Part shown: in pieces, positions 29,330 through 36,354 of the stretch | Numbering within the stretch: the first letter of the stretch is position 1 | Layout of the letters: each line of letters starts with the position of its first letter | DNA from: Saccharomonospora marina XMU15 | GTDB taxonomy: Bacteria; Actinomycetota; Actinomycetes; Mycobacteriales; Pseudonocardiaceae | NCBI RefSeq assembly: GCF_000244955.1 | Contig: NZ_CM001439.1 | Coordinates: forward strand, 3,952,643-4,016,642 | Length of the DNA: 64,000 bases | Direction of reading: 5' to 3' | The notes under the pieces: generated by a model | Database searches by the model: none | What the model was told of the DNA's origin: nothing | The model's input: the letters and a program-made list of their open reading frames with translations, nothing else | Program-made: the position numbers and the translations under genes

Positions 29330-30199
29330 TGAGGCCTCCATTGGTGATCTCGCCATTGCGAACCTCTGCCCACACCTGGGTTCCGTCAGGAAGGATCCTA
29401 AAATATCTATAAAGAAGTGTACCATCCTTCAGCGGATCCGTCTGGCGGAGGTTCGCCGGGTCGAGAGCGCTCTTGATTAGAGCTCGATTTTCAGCGGTGT
29501 CCTCAGCTAGGTGTCCAGGTGCATTTCGGAAAATGTGTGATGTGTTGCTTCGGAAGCCGATCTGCGCGAGTTCGTCCACGGAGTCTGCGGCTTTGCCGAT
29601 TGCTTTGGCGGCTTTGCTGGTGGGGATCAGGTTGGCTGCGAGCCATGCGCAGCCTTCTGGGTCGCCTTCTGCGCAGTTGGCGATATCGGCGATGGGGGAT
29701 AGTTGGTAGAGGAATTTGGCGAAGGGTTCGGCGTCTTGGAAGGTGGGGTGTCTGGTGGTGCCTGCGTAGCAGCTGTCGGTGCTTCGGTTAATGAGTGTGC
29801 AGACCTTCTGCCAGGCCATTTGACTCTTCCCGGCCAGGGCGATCGCGTCGCGGGTGGACAGCTCGCCGTTGCCCTCGTAACCAACCGGGCGGAGGAAGCG
29901 TTGTTCTTCGCGGTTCAGATCGGCCCCAGCGCAGGCTGCTCAAGTGCCGCTCTCGCCGCCAATCGCTCTTGCGTCGTACTGCCGGAGATACGCTTTTCCA
30001 TGCCGCAGTCGATGCCGTCGGGTGCGGTGCAGCTGATATGCCCGTCGATTTCGATGCGGCTGATGGGGTTGCCGCCCGCGAAGGTGTAGCGGTTGCCGGT
30101 GTAGGGGTCGGTGGCCAGGTTGAGGTCGGCCAGTGCGCCGGTGTAGGTGTCGCGGGTGAGGAACCGGTTCAGGCCGGGGTTGTAGTCCCGAAAGCCCAT
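29313..30199 (-). pseudogene. Rhs end fragment with unidentified toxin tip (minus strand)
   Basis: Begins at ATG 30199 with MGFRDYNPGLNRFLTRDTYT, passes the core-end motif GGNPISRIEIDGH, and stops at 29915 with the same frame break as the copy at 23712-25133. The second frame holds the shared pretoxin (LINRSTDSCYAGTTRHPTFQ to LIPTSKAAKAIG) and then a different tip: RSNTSHIFRNAPGHLAED, LLYRYFRILPDGTQVWAEVR, EITNGGLNDTPR. The tip, about 90 residues with a conserved SHIFRNAPGH and TQVWAEVRNG, looks like a small nuclease-type domain, but I cannot name the family. The tip plus pretoxin is open from ATG 29819, so a short product is conceivable. Confidence 0.7.
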
Positions 30200-30206
30200 G
30201 GCAGGT

Positions 30207-30297
30207 CGATCGCACCGGGCAGGTGCTTTGCGAGTACAAGAATACGATGGGTCCCGATGGCCAACTCGGGACCGAGTGGGTGCGTGGTGGACCGTAA
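30207..30297 (+). pseudogene. short toxin-tip C-terminus (cassette copy B)
   Basis: Frame reading DRTGQVLCEYKNTMGPDG to LGTEWVRGGP and TAA at 30295-30297, homologous to copies at 19312-19530 and 34830-34924. It is joined head to head with the minus-strand Rhs fragment at about 30200; the same joint occurs at about 34827. Confidence 0.7.
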
Positions 30298-30455
30298 GCT
30301 CTCCGAGGCGCTGCGGCGCGCGCTGGAAGGTGACGCGAACGCCCTCGTCGACATCTCGACAGCTGATCACCTCTCGGTACGAGAAGCCGCGAGATCGATC
30401 GGAGCACCGTTGATTGTCACGCGAGTCGCCGCAGTCAGCATCCTGCGGGGTCTGA

Positions 30456-32401
30456 TGTGTCAAATGTAGGGGCTCAGGACATCCTTGACGGTTTGTTCTC
30501 AGCAGATGCTTGACGCCCCAGAGCTGTTCGTGATCTTGTTCTGCGCGCGCGTGGTGGTTGGCGGATGGGCGGGTTGTGGATCAGCAGGCGGTGGTGGAGT
30601 ACCGGTATCGGGCGGTGTCGAGGTTTTGGGTGGTTCGCCGATCAGCGAGGTCGCGGTCCGCTACGGCACGACACGGCAGTCGGTGGATACCTGGCGGAGG
30701 CGGTTCAAGGCCGAGGGGATGACCGGGCTGGCTGATCGTTCCCGGCGGCCACATACGAGTCCGACGAAGGTCAGTCCCGAGGTGGAGGCGTTGATCTGCC
30801 GGTTGCGTCGCGAGAATCCCCGGTGGGGAGCGCGCCGGATCAGTCATGAACTGGCCGGTCACGATCTTGCGGTGGTGCCGTCTCGGGTGACAGTGCATCG
30901 GGTGTTGACCCGCAACGGGATGGTCGATCCGCAGGCCCAGCAACACAAACGCAAGTACAAGCGGTGGCAGCGGCAGACTCCGATGCATCTGTGGCAGCTC
31001 GATATCGTCGGCGGGGTCCCGCTGGCCGACGGTCGTGAGTGCAAGCTGCTGACCGGAATCGACGACCATTCACGGTTCATCGTGATCGCCACCGTGCTGG
31101 TCACGCCGTCCGCGCGAGAGGTGGCTGAGGCGTTCACCGCGGCCATGCGCCGCTACGGCGTGCCCGCGGAAGTGCTGACCGATAATGGAGGTCAGTTCAC
31201 CGGCCGCTATCTCAAGCCGCTGCCGGTGGAGGTGTTGTTCGAGAAAATCTGCCGCGACAACGGCATCAAACAGCGTCTGACCAAGCCGCGGTCACCGACG
31301 ACAACGGGCAAGATCGAGCGGTTCCACAAGACGCTGCGCACCGAGTTCCTCGACCATGTCGCGCCCTTCGAGTCGACTGCGGCGGCGCAAGAGGCCATCG
31401 ACGCCTGGATCGCCTCCTACAACCAGCAACGGCCGCACCAGGCACTGGACATGGCGGTTCCCGCGAGCTTGTTCCGCCCCAACGGGCCGACCCGTCTCGA
31501 GCCCGCCGACCCGCCACAGCAGCAGTCGGCGTCGCTGGTGATCGACGTGATCGAGCCGCCGCGGCATTCCGACGGGGACGGTGCGGCCGTGGAGTTCGAC
31601 GTCCGGGTCTCACCTAGCGGAGACGTGCAGATCCGGTCCGGATGCCAAGTCGTGTCGTTGCATCAGAGCATGGCCGGCCGCACCGTCACGGTCTGGGCCG
31701 ATCTGCGCAGCATCCACCTCAGCTACGACGGTCATGTCATCCGGACCGTCGCCTCCCGGCTACGGCCGGAAGACTACCTGGCGATGCGCGGCGCCCGACG
31801 AGCCGGGCCCGCACCTGAGCGCCCAGCACTACGCCGCGCCAACGGCACAGCCGTCCTCCAGCCCGGCCAAGCCGTCGAGATCGACCGCGCGGTCAAAAAG
31901 GACGGCATCGTCACCATCGGCGGCACCAACCACCTTGTGGGGTTCGCCTGGGCCAGACGCCGGGTCACCCTGCGGCTGGACGGGCACCTGCTGCACGCCG
32001 TCGCCGACAACGCCCTGATCGGCACCTGGCCCTGCCCCATCGACGCCGACAAGATCCGCCGGCTTCGCGGCACCCGGATACCCTCCACACCTCTGCCACC
32101 GCCCCCGCTGCCCGCTGGATCCCTTCGCGCGCAACGAAAAGTCCACGCAAGCGGACGCATCATGGTCGCCGGCCAGGGCATCAAACTCGGCCCACGTCAC
32201 CGCGGCAAGATCGTCACCGTCGTCATCGAAGACACCCACCTGCGCATCCTCCACGGCGAAGAGGAGATCGCAGTCCGCCCCCGCCGAAGCACCAAACCCA
32301 TCACCCGGCTCCACGTCACCGCAGCCGGCGCCAAGCTCGACGAACGTCAAGCATCTCCTGACGACAAACCGTCAAGGATGTCCTGAGCCCATACACCGAC
32401 A
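30456..32401 (+). mobile_element. IS481-family insertion sequence (about 1946 bp)
   Basis: Imperfect terminal inverted repeats of about 55 bases: the left end starts TGTGTCAAATGTAGGGGCTC and the right end, read inward, TGTCGGTGTATGGGCTCAGG; both continue with GACATCCTTGACGGTTTGT and end near GATGCTTGACG. The ends begin TGT and finish ACA. It sits in an immunity-like gene, with TGA directly repeated on both sides (30453-30455 and 32402-32404) as the probable 3-bp target duplication. Confidence 0.88.
30485..32386 (+). CDS. IS481-family transposase with long C-terminal extension
   Basis: The open frame includes a helix-turn-helix (EVAVRYGTTRQSVDTWRRRF), the rve/DDE core (LWQLDIVGGVPLADGRECKL, then DDHSRFIVIATVL, VLTDNGGQFTGRY, KIERFHKTLRTEF, YNQQRPHQALDM), and about 270 further residues up to 32386. 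The likely natural start is GTG 30576 in another frame (VDQQAVVEYRYRAV), entering the main frame by a -1 shift near 30618 to give EVLGGSP. Whether that is programmed frameshifting or a one-base loss cannot be decided here. Residues before GGSPIS in the annotated frame do not resemble the family. Confidence 0.85.
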   Translation: MTVCSQQMLDAPELFVILFCARVVVGGWAGCGSAGGGGVPVSGGVEVLGGSPISEVAVRYGTTRQSVDTWRRRFKAEGMTGLADRSRRPHTSPTKVSPEVEALICRLRRENPRWGARRISHELAGHDLAVVPSRVTVHRVLTRNGMVDPQAQQHKRKYKRWQRQTPMHLWQLDIVGGVPLADGRECKLLTGIDDHSRFIVIATVLVTPSAREVAEAFTAAMRRYGVPAEVLTDNGGQFTGRYLKPLPVEVLFEKICRDNGIKQRLTKPRSPTTTGKIERFHKTLRTEFLDHVAPFESTAAAQEAIDAWIASYNQQRPHQALDMAVPASLFRPNGPTRLEPADPPQQQSASLVIDVIEPPRHSDGDGAAVEFDVRVSPSGDVQIRSGCQVVSLHQSMAGRTVTVWADLRSIHLSYDGHVIRTVASRLRPEDYLAMRGARRAGPAPERPALRRANGTAVLQPGQAVEIDRAVKKDGIVTIGGTNHLVGFAWARRRVTLRLDGHLLHAVADNALIGTWPCPIDADKIRRLRGTRIPSTPLPPPPLPAGSLRAQRKVHASGRIMVAGQGIKLGPRHRGKIVTVVIEDTHLRILHGEEEIAVRPRRSTKPITRLHVTAAGAKLDERQASPDDKPSRMS

Positions 32402-32636
32402 TGATCGACGGCCGATTCTCGCCCGCGGCTACCCAGGCTTGGGCGTCATTCGTGCGGCGCGGCTTCGTCGAAGGCACCGCGAACGGTCCGATCCAGCCAA
32501 TCGACATCAAGTTCGAGGACGCCTGGGAGGATGCGAGCTCTGCCGCCAGTCTCAAGACTGGACGAGATCGGCGACATGATCGACGGCGAAATCACCACCG
32601 GTGAAGCGCCCGATCTGCTGCAGATCCTCGGGAACC

Positions 32637-33021
32637 ATGAACCGGGTCGTCTCCGCCTTCGTCGGCTTGATCGGGAGTGTCAGTGTTCGCGATCTTTGTG
32701 AGTGATCGGTCACCTTGTTAACGGCGTGAAGTTCGACGGCTTCGTGGTTGACCGATATCACCGAGCATCCCACCGGTGAGGGTGAACCGTCGCGGGTATG
32801 TATGGGAGATCGGTTGCTCGCCCTGACGGGCCAGCTCAACGGCACGACGACGGAACTCAGGCGGGTGAGGAGCAGGCACAGCGACATCCTTCCTGGTGAC
32901 CAACGGTCACCTCAGATCGGGTATCCGTGCTACGGGGCCAAGCTCAGTTGCAGTACTAGCCATCCAGGTTGGCAAAGGCTCACTGACATCACGATCGTCG
33001 ACCGGCAGCTGGCCGTTCGCT
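32637..33021 (+). pseudogene. decayed third cassette gene and IS3 remnants
   Basis: From ATG 32637 a corrupted copy of the small ORF at 19920/35315 (MNRVVSAF, later LVNGVKFDGF in another frame) ends near 32745. Next come about 30 bases encoding LTDITEHPTGEG, an IS3 OrfB scrap. On the minus strand around 32790-32880, PPEFRRRAVELARQGEQPI is an OrfA scrap. 32904-33021 shows nothing recognisable. No intact gene in this stretch. Confidence 0.6.
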
Positions 33022-33483
33022 TCATCGGCGCCACCCTTCCAGCGTCGTTCGCTCGGTGACGCCGTATGAGGTGCCCGGGCAGATCCTCTGAAGCTCGTCG
33101 AAGAAGAAGATCCCAGCTCGAGCAACCTCTTCGAAGAGATCATCCTCGGGCACCGCGGAGGATCGTTCGATCGACTCGCCATCAAACACTCGGATGAGAA
33201 CTGTTCCCGCCCCAGCCGACTCCGCTGAGAATGCGATCGGCTGATCTGGGAAACCACACTTGCCCGAGCCGGTGCGCCTGTAGTCGTCAAGGGCATGAAC
33301 GATGAGCGGCCAGAGCCAGTTGACGTCGTCCCAGAGGTCCGCGCCGAGCAGTTCCGTCCCGTCGATCACCAGACTGATGGCTCCGGCGACGTGCTCAGGG
33401 TCGCCGTCATACCGTTCGAGGTTGTCAACGGATACGAACCCGGTTTCGAGGCGCACCAAAGTTGCGATCTTGACTCTGGTCAT
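33022..33483 (-). CDS. putative immunity protein for the Hint/EndoU-like toxin
   Basis: 153 aa; ATG 33483 overlaps the toxin stop as ATGA. MTRVKIATLVRLETGFVSVD opens a soluble acidic protein with LWDDVNWLWPLIVHALDDYR and FPDQPIAFSAESAGAGTVLI. No family recognised. Assigned by its coupled position behind the intact tip at 33480-34826. Confidence 0.72.
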   Translation of the reverse strand: MTRVKIATLVRLETGFVSVDNLERYDGDPEHVAGAISLVIDGTELLGADLWDDVNWLWPLIVHALDDYRRTGSGKCGFPDQPIAFSAESAGAGTVLIRVFDGESIERSSAVPEDDLFEEVARAGIFFFDELQRICPGTSYGVTERTTLEGWRR

Positions 33484-34826
33484 GGAAGCACTCCTGGGTA
33501 GAACTGCCTAATCCGTCCACCGGATACGCCGAGCACGTAATCGATTCCGTCGACCGTGCCCTGGACCTGGCGCGTTCCGGCGCCGATGTTGATCAGTTGG
33601 TCCCGGTTCTGTCTGGCGACGGCGCCGATGGCGTTCTCCACATCCGCGATGCTCATCGAGTCGTCGAAAAACGTCTGCCGGGCCTTGGTGGTGCCGTCCC
33701 AGTAGCTGGGATGATGCCGTTGAAGGATGTGCGACAGGCCCGACTTGTCTAGCTGGAACTGGACGTTCCCGAAATGGTACCGTCGGCTCGACCAATCTCG
33801 AAGGGCGGTCAAGCAGTCGTTGTGGATGAGGATGTCGTTCTGGCCGATGTGGTAGGTGTGGATGCCCTCGATGCTGAGGTTGTAGGCTAGTCCGTCGCGT
33901 GCCGTCCCGAGCCGGAGTCCGGACACCGTGATGACCTGGCCTTCTGCTCCCAGGACCTGCTCGCCCGGGCTGAGTTGGTCGGCGCGTTCGAATCGCTGGT
34001 CGGTGGCGGACCAGAACGGGTGGTCTTCGGTGGTGGTGATGACGTCTCCCGCAACGACGAGGTCGATGACGGTGTCGTTGTGGACGAAGACGTGTGTGAC
34101 GCGTTTGGCGACTTGTTCGCCGGTTTCGGGGTCGGTGGCGATGACCCAGTCGCCGACCTTGACGTCCTCGATGGGTTTGCGGCTGCCATCGGCCATGAGA
34201 ACGGTGGTCTCACCAGTGAACGAACACCGCTTTGCACGGCTGTTCGGGATGTCGACTCGCCCGAGTTTGGTGACCAACCCGCCGATCGTGCCGAAGACTT
34301 CCCCGATGCCGCGGCCGATGGCTTCACCTTCGCGTCCGGCTTGCCAATGTTCGGCGATAGGGTCGACGATGCTGTTCCACATCGCTGCCGAGGTACCCAG
34401 CGGGTCGCTGGTCACCTGCTCTACAACCCCACCGAGCGCCGCCATATTGTGCCCGCACTCCGCAGAGGAGAAGCTTCTGCACTCCCAAATGTTGTAACCA
34501 GTGGCCCAAAGATCGTTCCAGGCTTCAGTAGAAACCTCGTCAAAGCCCCGAGCGGCACCGACAGCCTTGTCAACGGTCCATCCTGCCGCATCACCGACGG
34601 CTTCTGTCGCAGAACTCGCGGCATCACCAATGGCCTCGGCAGTGTCTTCGATCCAGTCCCACCAATGCCCGTCGATCTCGATGCGGCTGATGGGGTTGCC
34701 GCCCGCGAAGGCGTAGCGGTTGCCGGTGTAGGGGTCGGTGGTGAGGTTGAGGTCGGCCAGTGCGCTGGTGTAGGTGTCGCGGGTGAGGAAGCGGTTCAGG
34801 CCGGGGTTGTAGTCCCGAAACCCCAT
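33480..34826 (-). CDS. orphan Rhs end with Hint protease domain and EndoU/BECR-like RNase tip
   Basis: 448 aa from ATG 34826 (MGFRDYNPGLNRFLTRDTYT), a Rhs end without the rest of the core. Core-end motif GGNPISRIEIDGH at 43-54, an amphipathic Ala-rich pretoxin (60-195), then a Hint (intein-like) autoprocessing domain from Cys201 (CSFTGETTVLMADGSRKPIE) to IHND at 334-337, with TTEDHPFW near 265-272. The tip, about 345-448, contains GLSHILQRHHPSYW, QTFFDDSMSIADVENAI and GGRIRQFYPGVLP, the order of motifs seen in EndoU/BECR-type toxin nucleases (His366 and His371 as candidates). Followed by a coupled immunity gene. No signal peptide, so it needs recombination or independent expression to act as an exported toxin. 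Confidence 0.8.
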   Translation of the reverse strand: MGFRDYNPGLNRFLTRDTYTSALADLNLTTDPYTGNRYAFAGGNPISRIEIDGHWWDWIEDTAEAIGDAASSATEAVGDAAGWTVDKAVGAARGFDEVSTEAWNDLWATGYNIWECRSFSSAECGHNMAALGGVVEQVTSDPLGTSAAMWNSIVDPIAEHWQAGREGEAIGRGIGEVFGTIGGLVTKLGRVDIPNSRAKRCSFTGETTVLMADGSRKPIEDVKVGDWVIATDPETGEQVAKRVTHVFVHNDTVIDLVVAGDVITTTEDHPFWSATDQRFERADQLSPGEQVLGAEGQVITVSGLRLGTARDGLAYNLSIEGIHTYHIGQNDILIHNDCLTALRDWSSRRYHFGNVQFQLDKSGLSHILQRHHPSYWDGTTKARQTFFDDSMSIADVENAIGAVARQNRDQLINIGAGTRQVQGTVDGIDYVLGVSGGRIRQFYPGVLP

Positions 34827-34829
34827 GTC

Positions 34830-34924
34830 AGGTTGATCGCACCGGGGAGGTGCTTCGCGAGCACAAGAATACGATGGGTCCCGATGGCCAACTCGGGACC
34901 GAGTGGGTGCGTGGTGGACCGTAA
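34830..34924 (+). pseudogene. short toxin-tip C-terminus (cassette copy C)
   Basis: Frame VDRTGEVLREHKNTMGPDG to LGTEWVRGGP, TAA at 34922-34924. Third copy of the tip tail, again joined head to head to a minus-strand Rhs end starting MGFRDYNPG. Confidence 0.7.
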
Positions 34925-35318
34925 GCTCTCCGAGGCGCTGCGGCGCGCGCTGGAAGGTGACGCGAACGCCCTCGTCGACATCTCGACAGCTGATCACCTC
35001 TCGGTACGAGAAGCCGCGAGATCGATCGGAGCACCGTTGATTGTCACGCGAGTCGCCGCAGTCAGCATCCTGCGGGGTCTGATCGACGGCCGATTCTCAC
35101 CCGCGGCTGCCCAGGCTTGGGCGTCATTCGTGCGGCGCGGTTTCGTTGAAGGCACCGGGGGCGGTCCGATCCGGCCAATTGATATCGAGTTCGAGGACGC
35201 CTGGGAGGATGCGATCTCTGCCGCTGTCTCAAGGCTGGACGAGATTGGCGACATGATCGACGGTGAAGTCACCACCGGTGAAGCGCTCGACCTGCTGCAG
35301 CTCCTCGGGGAACCATGA
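34914..35318 (+). CDS. immunity-like protein, intact cassette copy C
   Basis: 134 aa from GTG 34914, overlapping the tip tail stop. Helical protein: VDRKLSEALRRALEGDANAL, REAARSIGAPLIVTRVAAVS, AAAQAWASFVRRGFVEG, then a strongly acidic C-terminus (FEDAWEDAISAAVSRLDEIG). This intact version shows that copies at 19520 and 30287 are a frameshift and an IS-interruption of the same gene. No family recognised; the overlap with the toxin tail argues for an immunity protein. Confidence 0.7.
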   Translation: MDRKLSEALRRALEGDANALVDISTADHLSVREAARSIGAPLIVTRVAAVSILRGLIDGRFSPAAAQAWASFVRRGFVEGTGGGPIRPIDIEFEDAWEDAISAAVSRLDEIGDMIDGEVTTGEALDLLQLLGEP

Positions 35319-35584
35319 ACCGAGTCGTCTCCACCATCGTCGACTTTGATCGGGAATGTCCGCGATCTTCGTGCGTGGTGGGTCACCTTGCTAACGGCGT
35401 GAAGTTCGACCGCTTCGCGAACGAGATACTCGAGGAGGCGAAGGTCCTGGCTAACGCGATGGGTCTACGACGGGTTCGACCGCACTACCACCCATCACAA
35501 GCGCACCGATGCGGGCGGCATCGAGACGAGCACCTACACCTACGATCCCCTCGACCGGACGGTGTCGAAGACCAGCGGGACTGA
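35315..35584 (+). pseudogene. third cassette gene fused out of frame to Rhs sequence (copy C)
   Basis: ATG 35315 overlaps the preceding stop (ATGA). The first 51 codons are identical to copy A (MNRVVSTIVDFDREC to LANAMGL); after that the frame enters a Rhs core fragment in the wrong frame (RRVRPHYHPSQ) and is meaningless. The same breakpoint in copies A and C shows they descend from one recombination product. Confidence 0.5.
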
Positions 35585-35605
35585 GACGACCGACTACGCC
35601 TACCG
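35458..35605 (+). pseudogene. short Rhs core fragment
   Basis: About 45 codons in frame: VYDGFDRTTTHHKRTDAGG, then STYTYDPLDRTVSKTSGTET and TDYAY, after which an IS256-type fragment begins. Corresponds to the same core region that starts the fragment at 20068. Confidence 0.8.
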
Positions 35606-35609
35606 GGCA

Positions 35610-35830
35610 CCGGCTCCAACGACCAGCCCGGCTCGTCGTCGTTGATCGATGGGATCGTGCGTGAGGGTGCTCGGCGGATGCTGGACGAGGCGTTGCGGGC
35701 AGAGGTGGACGTCTATGTCGCGCAGTTCGCTGGCGAGCGCGACGAGGGCGGTCACCGGCTGGTGGTGCGCAACGGCCACCACGAGCCGCGCGAGGTGTTG
35801 GCCAGTCCCACGGCCACCGCCCCGTGCAGC
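35610..35830 (+). pseudogene. IS256-family transposase N-terminal fragment
   Basis: IDGIVREGARRMLDEALRAE then VAQFAGERDEGGHRLVVRNG and HHEPREVL match the N-terminus of Mutator/IS256 transposases. Similarity stops near 35825. No DDE domain and no inverted repeats recognised. 35831-35889 holds nothing recognised. Confidence 0.75.
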
Positions 35831-35889
35831 GGGCTGTATCAACCCGAGCCACGCAGTCAGGAAGGCCATGACTCCCGCAAAGAATCTGA

Positions 35890-36354
35890 TCACGGGACCT
35901 CCGGGCACCAATCGCGCCACGAGGCATGCGTTGCCATCGCTGGCGACACGGAGAGTACGTAGTCACACGCGACTCGAGCGAGGGCCCGCGCCGCGCCCAG
36001 AAGATCGCTGCGAAGCACAGTCACGCGGGTTGCCGCGAGCGAACTCGCAACTGCCAAGTGGTCGCCGTCACGAGCGATAGAGAGAACCCCTCCATCTTCC
36101 AACGTGACCGTCCCCGACTCGCCATGCCCGAGCTCTGAAACGGTCCTGAGCAACTGACTCGCGAATCCGAGCGCGGGCAATGGCCTCCGGTCCGAGTAGA
36201 CACCAGGGAATGCCAAGAGTTCCTGTCCGTCAATGTTGAGCCGAACGAGCACGACAAAGTACGTGTGCTCGATTGCCGCGGCCGGAGCTGACTCGGCGCC
36301 GGCATCGGCGTCGGCGTCGTAGTCGGGGGCCGGGAGCAGGGAGAGTTCGATCAT
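35890..36354 (-). CDS. immunity protein for the full-length Rhs toxin (putative)
   Basis: 154 aa. ATG 36354 overlaps the Rhs stop (36351-36353) as ATGA; an ATG two codons earlier (36360) is also possible. MIELSLLPAPDYDADADAGA opens an acidic protein with FVVLVRLNIDGQELLAFPGV, SGTVTLEDGGVLSIARDGDH and a helical C-terminus. No family recognised. It is immediately downstream of, and translationally coupled to, the only complete Rhs gene, so a cognate-immunity role is the natural inference. Confidence 0.75.
   Translation of the reverse strand: MIELSLLPAPDYDADADAGAESAPAAAIEHTYFVVLVRLNIDGQELLAFPGVYSDRRPLPALGFASQLLRTVSELGHGESGTVTLEDGGVLSIARDGDHLAVASSLAATRVTVLRSDLLGAARALARVACDYVLSVSPAMATHASWRDWCPEVP

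Larger units (their letters stand above)
30287..32640 (+). pseudogene. immunity-like gene interrupted by IS481-type element (copy B)
   Basis: 5-prime part 30287-30455 from GTG (VDRKLSEALRRALEGDANAL to AAVSILRGL) and 3-prime part 32402-32640 (IDGRFSPAATQAWASFVRRG to DAWEDA) flank the element at 30456-32401. The 3-prime part also has small indels near 32545-32560 that break the frame compared with the intact copy at 34914-35318, and more base differences than copy A. This copy therefore diverged earlier. It ends with the ATGA overlap to the third cassette gene at 32637. Confidence 0.8.

Noticed and set aside
35600-35920. A small minus-strand membrane protein (hydrophobic stretch VIRFFAGVMAFLTAWLGL) behind the Rhs immunity gene.
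   Set aside because: It overlaps the immunity gene end and then runs antisense through the IS256 fragment. No ribosome-binding site supports it.
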